64,000 nt of DNA from Paenibacillus bouchesdurhonensis (GCF_900155685.1 NZ_LT732548.1:1018134-1082133), one strand, 5' to 3'. Shown: positions 42,601 through 51,043, counted from the stretch's first letter. A program made the numbers and translations. Notes: generated from the sequence alone by a model not told the origin.

Positions 42601-43313
42601 CCACAGGGGCAGAGGCGCTTCAAGAGCTGCGCATGAAGCATTATGATTGCATGGTGCTTGATTTAATGCTGACGGATATGACCGGGTTCGAATTGCTCGA
42701 CCAAATCCGTGATGATGAGAATTTGAATGATTTGCCGATCATTATTTATACTGGCAAGGATTTGGATTCTAAAGAAGAGACTAGGCTGCGTAAGTATGCC
42801 GAATCGATTATTATCAAGGACGTGAAATCACCGGAGCGGCTGCTGGACGAGACGACGCTGTTCCTACACCGCGTGGAGGCGAACCTCCCGGAGGACAAGC
42901 GGAAGATCCTCCAGAAGCTGCATAACAAGGAGGAATTGTTTGAAGGCAAGAAGATTTTGCTTGTCGACGATGACGTACGCAACGTATTCGCTCTCTCCAG
43001 CGTGCTTGAAGGCTACAGGATGAACGTTGTATATGCTGAAAATGGCAGAGAGGCGCTTGAAGTCTTAGATGAACAGGGGGATTTTGACCTGATTCTGATG
43101 GATATGATGATGCCGGAAATGGATGGTTATGAAGCGATGCGTCGCATTCGCGAGAAGCCGGAGTTTGCGAAGCTTCCTATCATTGCATTGACCGCCAAGG
43201 CGATGAAAGAGGATCGCTCCAAATGCATTGAAGCTGGTGCCTCCGATTATGTGAAGAAGCCGATCCAAACGGATCAATTACTCTCATTAATGCGCGTTTG
43301 GTTGTATTCGTAA
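39642..43313 (+). CDS. rsbK: RsbK-type hybrid sensor histidine kinase
   Basis: A 1223-residue membrane kinase. In order: membrane helix (~8-26), four-helix-bundle sensor domain outside the cell, second helix (~183-208), HAMP, GAF domain (~280-430), a long coiled coil, HisKA with phospho-accepting His in NMSHELRTPLNS (near residue 551), HATPase with DTGIGVP and GGTGLGLSI, and three receiver domains with Asp in ILDIQLPVMDG, VLDLMLTDMTG and LMDMMMPEMDG. This is the architecture of RsbK, which activates SigB through RsbY in the B. cereus group. The multiple receivers suggest an internal phosphorelay or alternative inputs. It overlaps rsbY by four bases. Confidence 0.88.
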   Translation: MKIRSKLIIGFSSLLIIMLVLTFVSYDRMHFMNAQLKNVYSEGYLKVKASTDMRGDVNDIARIFTNMVQVRNQDYIVQERNKLEKKGESAKQNLQFLQDSLVTGEDRQIITLIEEATLDFEGYQARLLTLLLNGEYDRANDYRISSGQGIQDHLLNTLNELRDYLDIQIEAEINKANQAYESSIQITIATMAVGLLLGLAIVLWVLPSITKGFNIVNSMIKHFGKEQWDDIRSIPVQSKDEIGSVAQVFQELTEDLREKQDLEKKFMQQQKDLTWVNSNLARITELLHGINSLEQISQMFINEFTPILGGKVGAVYIRKEAENPDELHLAGAYAKVGELESPAMFKIGEGLIGQVALDQKPLSLKDTPSNYLSVRSALGEAKPSHVLIFPILFEDELLGVVELANLDQFTPLEEQLLSELTINLGVVLNNVNRRLRVEELLRESQALTEELQVQSEELQTQQEELRRSNEAMEKQTAALKRSEELLQRQQEELEHYNTELIAKTRALEEQVQEVKEKNEEIEKTKDELERHASQLAVTSKYKSEFLANMSHELRTPLNSLLILSQLLSENKSNNLTPKQVEYAHTIHMSGTDLLKMIDEILDLSKVDAGKMEVNEEQVDIEELERFVEHNFRPVAESKGIGLRIEVSPEVPERITTDGHRVKQVLRNLLSNAFKFTNEGEVAFLVKAASPDELPSYLEHNRDYLALTVKDTGIGVPKDKTDLIFEAFQQVDGTTSRKYGGTGLGLSISRGLSALLGGGIALETKEGEGSSFTLYLPKEAGSKLFGANREAAATSTAAIGAQMRQGAYALPVPADDPVPVSNPIDDDREAIETEDKVLLIIEDDVVFAKILLEMTRNHGFKGLVAVQGDEGLRLVRQYLPDAIILDIQLPVMDGWSILNELKSDAKTRHIPVHVISVVDDVKQGLMMGAIAYLRKPSSREHLERAFTYIESYTEKSLKQLLVVEDDEIQQKSIIELIGHDDVAITAVSTGAEALQELRMKHYDCMVLDLMLTDMTGFELLDQIRDDENLNDLPIIIYTGKDLDSKEETRLRKYAESIIIKDVKSPERLLDETTLFLHRVEANLPEDKRKILQKLHNKEELFEGKKILLVDDDVRNVFALSSVLEGYRMNVVYAENGREALEVLDEQGDFDLILMDMMMPEMDGYEAMRRIREKPEFAKLPIIALTAKAMKEDRSKCIEAGASDYVKKPIQTDQLLSLMRVWLYS

Positions 43314-43384
43314 GCAGATTTGCGGGGTAATAGTATTTATAGAGGTAGTAATATGTATTTATATTGGAAAGTGGAGTTGAACAC

Positions 43385-44257
43385 ATGTCATCCAGTGATT
43401 TCATAGATTTAGAAGAGGATATGCCTTACGATGCCAGCGAAAGCGAGCGGGAGAATATTGAGATTGAGCTGCTGCTGGAGGGGATTCATCGGCTTTACGG
43501 ATACGATTTCCGAAATTATGCCGTTCCCTCCTTGCGCAGAAGAATATGGCATCATGTCCATTCCGAGCAGTTGAAGACGATATCCGGGTTGCAGGAGAAA
43601 ATTTTTCATGACCGGGATTGCTTTGAACGCTTTGTCTACAATTTGTCTATCTCCGTGACGGAAATGTTCCGTGATCCGAACCTGTTTCGGGTATTTCGGG
43701 AAAAGGTAATCCCTATGCTCCGAACCTATCCCTATATTCGTATTTGGCATGCCGGCTGCTCCACGGGAGAAGAGGTATATTCCATGGCTATACTGCTTCA
43801 TGAGGAAGGCCTCTATGACAAAGCCCGCATTTATGCTACCGATATGAATGACCGGTCTTTGCAAATGGCCAAAGAGGGGATCGTCGGTATTCAAAAAATG
43901 AAGCAGTACACGAAAAATTACTTGGAGGCGGGCGGAACTCGCTCGTTCTCCGAGTATTATACAGCGAAATATAACTCGGTTATTTTCCAGCCTTTTTTAC
44001 GCAAAAACATCATTTTTTCCGAACATAACTTGGCCACAGATCGATCCTTCAATGAGTTTAATGTCATATTTTGTCGTAATGTGATGATTTATTTTGATGA
44101 AACGCTGCGAAATCGTGTTCATGGCCTTTTTCACGAAAGCTTGAGTCATTTTGGCATACTTGTGCTTGGGGCTAAGGAATCAATTCATTTTACGGACTTC
44201 ACGGACAGCTACGAGGCATTGGATCGTGAAGAGAAAATATATCGAAAGATCAAATGA
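43385..44257 (+). CDS. rsbM: RsbM-type CheR methyltransferase
   Basis: A 290-residue CheR-family protein: an N-terminal helical domain (IHRLYGYDFRNYAVPSLRRRI), the SAM-binding core HAGCSTGEEVYSMAILL, IYATDMNDRSL and FCRNVMIYFDE. In chemotaxis CheR methylates receptor glutamates; in the B. cereus group a CheR-like RsbM methylates the kinase RsbK and lowers SigB activity. Placement directly after a RsbK homologue, and the absence of chemotaxis genes nearby, favour that role here. The ATG at 43385 follows GTGGAG; the upstream TTG at 43364 is rejected. Confidence 0.85.
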   Translation: MSSSDFIDLEEDMPYDASESERENIEIELLLEGIHRLYGYDFRNYAVPSLRRRIWHHVHSEQLKTISGLQEKIFHDRDCFERFVYNLSISVTEMFRDPNLFRVFREKVIPMLRTYPYIRIWHAGCSTGEEVYSMAILLHEEGLYDKARIYATDMNDRSLQMAKEGIVGIQKMKQYTKNYLEAGGTRSFSEYYTAKYNSVIFQPFLRKNIIFSEHNLATDRSFNEFNVIFCRNVMIYFDETLRNRVHGLFHESLSHFGILVLGAKESIHFTDFTDSYEALDREEKIYRKIK

Positions 44258-44289
44258 TCTTTTGACAGTATGATTGGCAGGAGGATTTC

Positions 44290-45981
44290 ATGGGGGTTGA
44301 AGAACCGATTCACATTTTGTTGGTAGACGACCGTCCTGAGAATTTAATGGCCCTGGAAGCTGTGCTGGGTAGCGAGCAGTACAAGCTTGTGATGGCCACT
44401 TCGGGTCAAGAGGCGCTCAAATATTTGCTTAAGGATAATTTTGCGGTGATTGTACTCGATGTGCAGATGCCCGGAATGGACGGGATTGAGACGGCCAAGC
44501 TAATCAAGGCACGCGATAAGACGAAGGATATTCCGATTATTTTCATTTCGGCAAACAGCAAGGATGCCGAGCATTTATTCGAGGGCTATTCAGCGGGAGC
44601 CATCGATTATATGGTTAAGCCGTTTATTCCGCAAATTTTAAAATCGAAAATCGATGGCTTTGTCGACATGTACATCACGAATCAACGCCATAAAACTCAG
44701 AGCATGCTGCTGCAACAGAAGACCCAGGAGCTGGAGCGGATCAATGATGAATTGGTGCAGGCCAAGGAAGCAGCGGAGATTGCCGCGAAGGCCAAGACAG
44801 AATTCCTAGCCATGATGAGCCATGAGATCCGTACTCCGATGAACGGTGTCATTGGCATGATAGATTTATTGCTTGAGACCGAACTGCAGGAAGAGCAGAA
44901 GGAGTATGCGGAGATTATTCGTAATAGCGCGAACACATTAGTGACGATTATTAATGATATTCTCGATTTCACCAAGATGGAATCCGGCAAGATGGAGCTG
45001 GAGGAAAGCCCGTTTGAACTGCGGGCCGGAATCCAGGAGGTATTCAATCTGTTCTCCATGGATGCGAACCGGAAAGGGCTGGAACTCGTATATTTCATGG
45101 ATGACAGCATTCCGCAAATTTTATATGGGGACATGGGACGAATACGTCAGGTGCTGATTAATTTGATCGCTAATGGGATTAAATTTACCGACCAGGGCGG
45201 CATTTATTTAGTCGTATCGGCCGGTAACGACACGGATGAGAAGGATAACCTCCTGCTGGAATTCACGGTAAAGGATACAGGGATTGGCATTGCTCCCGAT
45301 AAAGTAGACAAGCTCTTCAAACCGTTCTCCCAATTGGATTCGTCCATGACGAGAAAATATGGCGGAACCGGCTTAGGCCTCGCTATTTGCCAGACGCTAG
45401 TGCAACTGATGGGCGGCGATATTCGGATCGAGCCCCAGGAGGAGAAGGGGGCAACCTTTACTTTTTCGGTGCAGGTGCGTAATTATGCAGAGGAGGATGA
45501 AGTGTCGTATTATTGCCCAGGCGTTTCGGCAGAAGGGCAGTCTCTGCACACGGATCGGATGCTCGTCGTCGATGATCATCCGATCAATCAGCGTCTTATG
45601 GTCAGCATGCTGAATAAGCTGGGCTATGAAGCCGACGTAGCGGAAGATGGTGCCCAAGCTGTGCAGATGGCTTTAGAAGGAGAGGGCTATTCATTTATTT
45701 TCATGGATTTGCAAATGCCCGTCATGGATGGACTCGAGGCGACGAGGCGGATTCGTGACGCTCATCATTCGGGACCGTCGCCTGTCATTATCGCGATGAC
45801 CGCAAATATAATGGAGGGGATCAGAAGCAAATGCCTGAAGGCGGGAATGAATGATTATATCAGCAAGCCAGTGAAGCTCAGTTCCGTAAGAAAAATGGTT
45901 GCTAAGCACATCAGCGGGTCAGTCCATGGATCTATGAAGCATTTCCCAGAGACATATCAAGAGAGTGTGGTTGATTCATAA
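44290..45981 (+). CDS. Cytoplasmic hybrid histidine kinase (REC-HisKA-HATPase-REC)
   Basis: A 563-residue kinase without membrane segments. It has an N-terminal receiver (Asp in [13 protein letters not shown]), a coiled coil, HisKA with [12 protein letters not shown], HATPase with DTGIGIAP and GGTGLGLAI, and a C-terminal receiver (Asp in [13 protein letters not shown]). A kinase with a receiver at each end typically receives a phosphoryl signal from a partner kinase and passes it on. Its place between rsbM and rsbV, in the same orientation and with short spacing, suggests it is a second input to the SigB cascade; such a gene is not part of the classic RsbKYM set. AGGAGG precedes the ATG. Confidence 0.88.
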   Translation: MGVEEPIHILLVDDRPENLMALEAVLGSEQYKLVMATSGQEALKYLLKDNFAVIVLDVQMPGMDGIETAKLIKARDKTKDIPIIFISANSKDAEHLFEGYSAGAIDYMVKPFIPQILKSKIDGFVDMYITNQRHKTQSMLLQQKTQELERINDELVQAKEAAEIAAKAKTEFLAMMSHEIRTPMNGVIGMIDLLLETELQEEQKEYAEIIRNSANTLVTIINDILDFTKMESGKMELEESPFELRAGIQEVFNLFSMDANRKGLELVYFMDDSIPQILYGDMGRIRQVLINLIANGIKFTDQGGIYLVVSAGNDTDEKDNLLLEFTVKDTGIGIAPDKVDKLFKPFSQLDSSMTRKYGGTGLGLAICQTLVQLMGGDIRIEPQEEKGATFTFSVQVRNYAEEDEVSYYCPGVSAEGQSLHTDRMLVVDDHPINQRLMVSMLNKLGYEADVAEDGAQAVQMALEGEGYSFIFMDLQMPVMDGLEATRRIRDAHHSGPSPVIIAMTANIMEGIRSKCLKAGMNDYISKPVKLSSVRKMVAKHISGSVHGSMKHFPETYQESVVDS

Positions 45982-46033
45982 GTAGTTCGTTTGGGTTATG
46001 AATAGAGAAAACATTTTTCAGGAGAGAGTGTCT

Positions 46034-46372
46034 ATGAATACAAATAAGAATGATAAGTTTTCAGCTATGTCACAATTGGAGAATGGCACTTGCACGGTGT
46101 ATTTACGAGGTGAGCTGGATTTGTCTGTAGCTCCGGATTTCCGCCAGGTGATGGAACCTCTCGTCGGAGACGAGGCACTGCATCTGATCATCAACATGAA
46201 GGACTTGAAATATATCGATAGTACGGGCATCGGAATTCTGTTGTCTATTCTAAAAGCAAGACATGGCATGAAGGCCGAATTCCTGGTAAAGGAAGTGCCA
46301 GAGCAAATTCAGAAGCTGTTTGACATGACCGGGATTGCCAAGTTTTTTGCCGCACAAGAGAATTCCCAATAG
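46034..46372 (+). CDS. rsbV: Anti-anti-sigma factor RsbV (STAS domain)
   Basis: A 112-residue STAS-domain protein. The strand-loop YLRGELDLSVAPDFRQ and the phospho-acceptor segment YIDSTGIGILL are those of anti-sigma antagonists; the Ser in DSTG is phosphorylated by RsbW. When dephosphorylated by the PP2C phosphatase it binds RsbW and frees SigB. The ATG at 46034 has CAGGAGAG in front and is preferred over the upstream in-frame ATG at 45998. Confidence 0.92.
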   Translation: MNTNKNDKFSAMSQLENGTCTVYLRGELDLSVAPDFRQVMEPLVGDEALHLIINMKDLKYIDSTGIGILLSILKARHGMKAEFLVKEVPEQIQKLFDMTGIAKFFAAQENSQ

Positions 46373-46390
46373 GAAAGGATCGAAGTAAGA

Positions 46391-46843
46391 ATGAAAGACG
46401 AAGTTCAGAGAGTGGTTATTAGTTTGCCAGCGACTGCGGAATATGTGGATATCGTCAGATTGAATCTTTATGGTGTGGCCTCAAAAATCGGGTTTTCCTA
46501 TGAAGAGATTGAAGACATGAAGGTTGCAGTGTCGGAAGCCTGTAACAACTGTGTGCTGTATGCGTACAAGCATAAGCCAGGAATAATGGAAGTTACCTTT
46601 GAAGTGCATGAGGATGCACTATCGATTGCAGTGAAAGATGAAGGGGAGAGCTTTGACTCTTGGGGCAAGACAGCAGATCGGGCAGCGTTACACGATAAGG
46701 AATTGAGCGAAGCTCAAATTGGCGGACTCGGCTTTTATCTAATGGAGGCGCTTATGGATGACGTGAGCGTAGAGAGCGTTTCCGGACAAGGAACTAAGGT
46801 AGTCCTGACTCGCCGGCTCGTTAAGAGCGAGGAGAAAGTATGA
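46391..46843 (+). CDS. rsbW: Anti-sigma factor and serine kinase RsbW
   Basis: A 150-residue GHKL-fold ATPase of the RsbW/SpoIIAB group. The N-box EACNNCVLYAYKH and the G-box stretch AQIGGLGFYLMEALMDD identify it. It binds SigB and holds it inactive, and phosphorylates RsbV on serine. It overlaps sigB by four bases (ATGA), so the two are translationally coupled, as expected for partners needed in fixed ratio. Confidence 0.93.
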   Translation: MKDEVQRVVISLPATAEYVDIVRLNLYGVASKIGFSYEEIEDMKVAVSEACNNCVLYAYKHKPGIMEVTFEVHEDALSIAVKDEGESFDSWGKTADRAALHDKELSEAQIGGLGFYLMEALMDDVSVESVSGQGTKVVLTRRLVKSEEKV

Positions 46844-47613
46844 GTGACAAAATGACTCCCCCCGAGTCTTTGAATGAATCAACCAGCCTGATCTGGAAAT
46901 ATCAGCAAACGAAAGACAACGAGATCGCGACAGTTCTCATTCAAAAATATGAGCCGATGGTCAAGATGGCCGCAGGTAAAATTGCTCGCAACCGTCCTGA
47001 TTTATATGAGGATTTATATCAGGTTGGCCAAATGGCGCTGATCCGGTTACTGCAGCAATATGATATTGAACTGGGCATCCCATTTGAGCCTTACGCTATG
47101 AAAAGCATGATCGGGCACATGAAGAATTTTCTGCGGGACAAGTCTTGGTACATCCAGGTGCCGCGCCGCATTAAGGAGAAGGGTGCTCTCGTCCAACAGG
47201 CGATTGACGAGCTTACCGTAAAACTGGAACGTTCTCCGGACGTGAAGGAAATCGCTGAATATTTGGATCTCTCGGTCGAGGAAACGGTCGAAGTGCTCGC
47301 CGGCCGGGAATGTTATCATTATGTATCTCTCGATTCTCCACTGTCTCAGGACGAAAGTGCGGCAACGCTTGGCGAGTTGATTAGTTCGGAAGCTAATGAC
47401 TATGATACCGTGGAGAAGCGAATGGATTTGCAGCAAGCACTTAGCCAGTTAAAGGAGCAGGAGCAGCAGGTTCTGCTGCTGGCCTTTCAAGAGGGACAAT
47501 CTCAGCGTGCGATTGCTCAGCAACTGGGGGTATCGCAAATGAGCGTTTCCCGGATTCAAAAACGTGCGACCGAAAAGCTGAAGCAGATTATGTCAAACGC
47601 TAATTTATATTAA
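46840..47613 (+). CDS. sigB: General stress sigma factor SigB
   Basis: A 257-residue sigma-70 group 3 factor of the SigB/SigF/SigG type with regions 2 to 4: YEDLYQVGQMALIRLLQQYD (region 2.1-2.2), FLRDKSWYIQVPRRIKEKG (region 2.4-3.0) and the C-terminal QSQRAIAQQLGVSQMSVSRI helix-turn-helix (region 4.2). Position after rsbV and rsbW makes SigB the best name; a sporulation sigma is less likely because SpoIIA operons carry spoIIAA without the kinase cluster seen here. SigB-like promoters occur in this window at 36699, 37895 and 49866. A terminator (47644-47683) follows and no rsbX is present. Confidence 0.9.
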   Translation: MSDKMTPPESLNESTSLIWKYQQTKDNEIATVLIQKYEPMVKMAAGKIARNRPDLYEDLYQVGQMALIRLLQQYDIELGIPFEPYAMKSMIGHMKNFLRDKSWYIQVPRRIKEKGALVQQAIDELTVKLERSPDVKEIAEYLDLSVEETVEVLAGRECYHYVSLDSPLSQDESAATLGELISSEANDYDTVEKRMDLQQALSQLKEQEQQVLLLAFQEGQSQRAIAQQLGVSQMSVSRIQKRATEKLKQIMSNANLY

Positions 47614-47643
47614 GCGGTTGCAACCATTTCAATTTATTTGCCG

Positions 47644-47683
47644 AAAAGGCGCGCATTCTTCCTAGAGGAACAGCGTGCCTTTT
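47644..47683 (+). terminator. Terminator after sigB
   Basis: AAAAGGCGCGC and GCGTGCCTTTT form an 11-bp stem with one G-U pair. Confidence 0.75.
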
Positions 47684-47702
47684 CAATGAGGGGGGACGAA
47701 GT

Positions 47703-48680
47703 TTGGAATACGAGAAACATGGGCAGCGCATTATCGCAGTTGATCAGGGATGGAGCTGGCACGATCTTGAATTCGAAAGCTTGGCCGATTCAATCCTCCA
47801 TAAGCTTCGTCAGGATGTCCCTGACACTGAGGAATGGCTGGACATTATACCTTCTGTGGATACGAATTATTTATCGGTACGTTTTCCCGACGGAAAAAAA
47901 CCGATTATATTTGGCTCGCTTGTCTATTCCGTAGAGGAGGAAATGCAGGAAATCGAGGACTGCGTGCACATCCACTTTTTTGTGAATCAAGATCGCTTTA
48001 TAACGCTCAACCTGGATGCTCACACCCGGGAAAGAATGCATATGCGCGAAAAAATGACGATGCTGCACGACTGCAGGCTGCCGATCGAAGGGATGTTCGT
48101 ATTGATCCGCACGATCCTGCACTATATTCATGTCGGCATGGATCGCTTTGAGAAAAATCTGCGTAAAGTCGAAGAAACGATGAAGAAGCACAACAAAAAG
48201 CATTTAATGGATCAAATTTTAACTTCGCGCTTTGAGTTGCTATATTGGTCGAATTTATTCATTCCTTTCCAGGAAATCGTGACGGCTGCACAAGAGGCCT
48301 ATTTGGAGGAAGAACTGGAGCATAGCGCTTATTTCAGACGACTGATATTCCGCACCGAGCGAATGAACGTATTATTCAGGCATTATGAGAAGGAAATCGA
48401 TACGCTAATTTCGATTGACGAGGCAGTTTCTGCCTTTCGCGGCAATGATATTATGAAGACGCTGACTATTATGACGGCCATCTTTACCCCGGCTACGGTG
48501 ATCGGAGCCATATGGGGCATGAATTTCGATTTTCTGCCTTGGGTAAAAACCGGAATGACCGGCTTCTTGATTATTAGTTCAATTACGATTTTCAGCACCT
48601 TGGCCTTCTATCTGTGGATGAATATGAAGGGCTGGACGGGAGATTTGCTGCAGGTAAATAAGAAGGATTCGCATTTGTAG
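47703..48680 (+). CDS. corA: CorA-family magnesium/divalent cation channel
   Basis: A 325-residue protein with the CorA plan: a large cytoplasmic N-terminal domain, a long helix, and two membrane helices at the C-terminus, the first ending in the filter motif GMN (IWGMNFDFLPW). It mediates passive Mg(II) uptake; relatives may carry other divalent ions. The start is TTG at 47703, since GAGGGGGG lies six bases upstream. A terminator with a GAACCTG stem follows at 48698. Confidence 0.9.
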   Translation: MEYEKHGQRIIAVDQGWSWHDLEFESLADSILHKLRQDVPDTEEWLDIIPSVDTNYLSVRFPDGKKPIIFGSLVYSVEEEMQEIEDCVHIHFFVNQDRFITLNLDAHTRERMHMREKMTMLHDCRLPIEGMFVLIRTILHYIHVGMDRFEKNLRKVEETMKKHNKKHLMDQILTSRFELLYWSNLFIPFQEIVTAAQEAYLEEELEHSAYFRRLIFRTERMNVLFRHYEKEIDTLISIDEAVSAFRGNDIMKTLTIMTAIFTPATVIGAIWGMNFDFLPWVKTGMTGFLIISSITIFSTLAFYLWMNMKGWTGDLLQVNKKDSHL

Positions 48681-48697
48681 AGGAATAAAATGGAGGA

Positions 48698-48735
48698 AGA
48701 ACCTGACGCGAGGAAGGCAGCAGGTTCTTTTGTGT
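48698..48735 (+). terminator. Terminator after corA
   Basis: AGAACCTG and CAGGTTCT form an 8-bp stem, followed by TTTGTGTTTTAT. Confidence 0.75.
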
Positions 48736-48764
48736 TTTATCGTTATATGATGTAACAGCTTGAG

Positions 48765-48986
48765 CTATTGTTCCGGATCAGGCTTGAGTCCACGGGCTTC
48801 ATCCTCGCTATTGGTAGACATTTCGTCCATATCCTCACCGAGCTGTTTTAAATCCTCCATATCGTTGACCATGGAGCCGTTCTCGGCTTCTTGAATGCTT
48901 TTATGATCAGGATACTCTCCTTCACGCGCTTCCCTGATTTGTTTCTTCACATACTCCTCTTGTTCCTGTTCCGCATTTTGGGCCAT
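48765..48986 (-). CDS. Small acidic protein, unknown function
   Basis: A 73-residue, very hydrophilic, Glu/Asp-rich protein (EQEQEEYVKKQIREAREGEY and DMEDLKQLGEDMDEMS), with no hydrophobic core, so likely disordered or DNA/protein-binding. A strong GGAGGAG site precedes the ATG. No named family recognised. It lies among stress-type small proteins (DUF5665, YtxH), on the same strand. Confidence 0.65.
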   Translation of the reverse strand: MAQNAEQEQEEYVKKQIREAREGEYPDHKSIQEAENGSMVNDMEDLKQLGEDMDEMSTNSEDEARGLKPDPEQ

Positions 48987-49039
48987 CTATATCATCTCCT
49001 CCTAAGTATAGGGCGTTATCCCTAATACACAGTGTGCCG

Positions 49040-49360
49040 TTAAGGCTTGGATTTAATGTAATCCTGCAGTTCTTTGATATAATCGCCGATCATTGGGACG
49101 TCTACGAACAGGCTCAGAATCCAGCCGAGCAGACCAAGGACGACAAAGGTGCCGACGCTGAGGCCGAGACCGCGCGACAGACCGGCCATGAAATTGGTAA
49201 GTATTCGCCTTTTTGGGCTGGTATAGTTTTCTAAGATATCTTTAAACTCCGCCTTATCCAGCAAATCCGCGATATAGTCCAATCTCCCGTTCAAACGCTT
49301 TACTTCGTGGCGTAATTCAAAGGGATGCTCCTGTGGATCCATAGGTTGAGTGCGCGCCAT
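49040..49360 (-). CDS. DUF5665 membrane protein
   Basis: A 106-residue protein: an N-terminal coiled-coil part (HEVKRLNGRLDYIADLLDKA) with the basic segment TSPKRRILTNFMAG, one glycine-rich membrane helix (FVVLGLLGWILSLFVDV) and a short tail. The pattern matches DUF5665. Function unknown. AAGGAGGTACC precedes the ATG. Same orientation as ytxH and the small acidic protein, but each has its own ribosome binding site and sizeable gaps. Confidence 0.75.
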   Translation of the reverse strand: MARTQPMDPQEHPFELRHEVKRLNGRLDYIADLLDKAEFKDILENYTSPKRRILTNFMAGLSRGLGLSVGTFVVLGLLGWILSLFVDVPMIGDYIKELQDYIKSKP

Positions 49361-49412
49361 ACGGTACCTCCTTAAAAGTGGTATTGAATAGGCTTTATGC
49401 GGTTGAAATATA

Positions 49413-49439
49413 AGTAGCCAGCTCTTTAGAGCTGGCTAC
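49413..49439 (-). terminator. Terminator-like hairpin after ytxH
   Basis: GTAGCCAGCTCTTTAGAGCTGGCTAC is a near-perfect 12-bp hairpin; described in two halves, GTAGCCAGCTCT and AGAGCTGGCTAC. The tail on the minus strand is TTATATTTC. Confidence 0.6.
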
Positions 49440-49456
49440 GGCAGGGGACAGCCCCA

Positions 49457-49822
49457 TTATTGCTTCGCTTCATTGATCACGTCGTCGGAGGCGCTCTTTA
49501 CATCTTCGGCTATATCGGCGGAAGCTTCTTTGGCACTATTGAAAATAGTTCCCGCGCTTGCACTGACCGTCTTGGCCAAATCCGTCGTCTTCTCGGTTAC
49601 ATTTTTAGCGAGGTCGGTTGCTTTCTCGCCTACGACAGTAGCGACTTCTTTCGATTTATCTGTAGCCGTGCTTAGCTTCTCGGATAAATCACTACGCAGC
49701 TCGCGTCCAGGTTTTGGTGCGTATAGAAGAGCGGCGGCCGCTCCGAGCAATGCGCCGATCACGAGTCCTTTAGTAAATGTAGAACTGCTCTGAACCGGAT
49801 GTTCCATTTCTTCTTTATTCAT
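49457..49822 (-). CDS. ytxH: YtxH-domain general stress protein
   Basis: A 121-residue protein with a glycine/alanine-rich membrane segment (GLVIGALLGAAAALLYAPKPG) and a long amphipathic helical tail with 11-residue-like repeats (EKATDLAKNVTEKTTDLAKTV), the YtxH plan. The tail resembles apolipoprotein/LEA-type desiccation-stress repeats. A SigB-like promoter lies about 45 bases upstream. The ATG whose complement ends at 49822 follows AAGGAG. Confidence 0.85.
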   Translation of the reverse strand: MNKEEMEHPVQSSSTFTKGLVIGALLGAAAALLYAPKPGRELRSDLSEKLSTATDKSKEVATVVGEKATDLAKNVTEKTTDLAKTVSASAGTIFNSAKEASADIAEDVKSASDDVINEAKQ

Positions 49823-49865
49823 GTTCCATCGCTCCTTATATGTCATTTGTGGTGATTGACAGAAT

Positions 49866-49891
49866 TTATCCTGCTTACTTCCTATATAAAC
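49866..49891 (-). promoter_or_regulatory. Candidate SigB promoter of ytxH
   Basis: On the minus strand GTTTAT (complement of 49886-49891), 14 bases, GGATAA (complement of 49866-49871). The -10 box is less exact than at ytxG and yflT, but the spacing is the same. Confidence 0.5.
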
Positions 49892-50029
49892 GTCAGGAGG
49901 AGGACTGAAACAAAAGATCCAGTCGTTAGGGCTTTCGGAGACGGCGCTGCTTCCCCATGATTTGGCACCTGCAAAGCTGCTGTACTATACTGAAATGGCA
50001 CGGGTTTATGAAAGGGGATAATAAGAGCG

Positions 50030-51043
50030 ATGGACAGCTTAAGAGATACATTATTGATTGAAGAATATCGCGGAGGCATTCTGGAATGCAGTCATCGCGG
50101 ATATATTTGCGTGGTTGATGAAGAGGGCCGGATATTTAAGCGTGCTGGCGACCCCAATGCCCAGGTGTTTACCCGCTCTGCTGCGAAACCTATTCAGGCC
50201 ATTCCGGCAATTCGGGCTGGTATTAAAGAAGCTTATCAGCTGACTGAGGCTGAGATCGCCGTAATGACTGCTTCACATCGCGCGGAGAATGTTCATGTGG
50301 ATGTGCTGGAGTCCCTGCTCTCCAAGATCGGCGTGGAGGAAGAGGGGCTGGTGTGCGCTCCTAGCTTGCCGTTGGATCGTAGGTCAAGGGAAGTCCTTCT
50401 ACGGTCGGGAGGAGATCCGCGCAGATTATATCATAACTGTTCAGGTAAGCACTTAGGTGTGCTTGCATATTGTAAAATGAAGGGCTTCGATTTGAAAAAT
50501 TATCATGAGCCGACACATCCCGTTCAGCAGGAAATTGTTGAAGCATTGGCTTCTCTTGCCGATATTGCGGCGGAAGACATTGGCCGGGGTACTGATGGCT
50601 GTGGCTTTCCTGTATTTGCATTGCCCTTATCGGCGTTAGCAACGGCTTATTTGAAGCTGGCTTGCCCCGACCTCATCAAGGATGCCCCTACGGCTGAAGC
50701 GGTGTGTAAGATCACCCGGGCAATGAATGCACGCCCGGAGCTGGTCGGAGGGAGCGGCCGCATTGACTCCGTCCTTATGGAAGACGATAACATCATCGCC
50801 AAAGGCGGCTTTAAAGGTGTGTATTGCTTCAGTTTGAAGCGGGAGCGGCTGGGGATCGCTTTTAAAGTATCGGATGGTTCGGAGGAAGAATGGGGCAGAA
50901 TTGTCTTTGAAATATTGCAGCAGCTCGATTATGCGAACGAAGAGCTGCTGCTCAAACTGCAGGAGCAATTTCCGGCCCGCATCCTGAATGACGAGGGCAC
51001 CCGTGTTGGGTACACGGAGACGGTTTTTGAGCTTGTAGATTAG
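50030..51043 (+). CDS. L-asparaginase II-family protein
   Basis: A 337-residue protein of the asparaginase II family (PF06089), which differs from the bacterial type I/II asparaginases in sequence. Characteristic stretches are SHRGYICVVDEEGRIF, FTRSAAKPIQAIP, NCSGKHLGVLAYC and GTDGCGFPVFALPL. It would hydrolyse asparagine to aspartate; the family is known from rhizobia (thermolabile asparaginase). The ATG at 50030 has a weak purine-rich site in front. No neighbours in the same pathway. Confidence 0.85.
   Translation: MDSLRDTLLIEEYRGGILECSHRGYICVVDEEGRIFKRAGDPNAQVFTRSAAKPIQAIPAIRAGIKEAYQLTEAEIAVMTASHRAENVHVDVLESLLSKIGVEEEGLVCAPSLPLDRRSREVLLRSGGDPRRLYHNCSGKHLGVLAYCKMKGFDLKNYHEPTHPVQQEIVEALASLADIAAEDIGRGTDGCGFPVFALPLSALATAYLKLACPDLIKDAPTAEAVCKITRAMNARPELVGGSGRIDSVLMEDDNIIAKGGFKGVYCFSLKRERLGIAFKVSDGSEEEWGRIVFEILQQLDYANEELLLKLQEQFPARILNDEGTRVGYTETVFELVD

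Noticed and set aside
38913..43277. Several 60-130-codon minus-strand frames opposite the rsbY/rsbK genes
   Set aside because: All are shadows of multi-domain proteins with clear motifs; none has a ribosome binding site.
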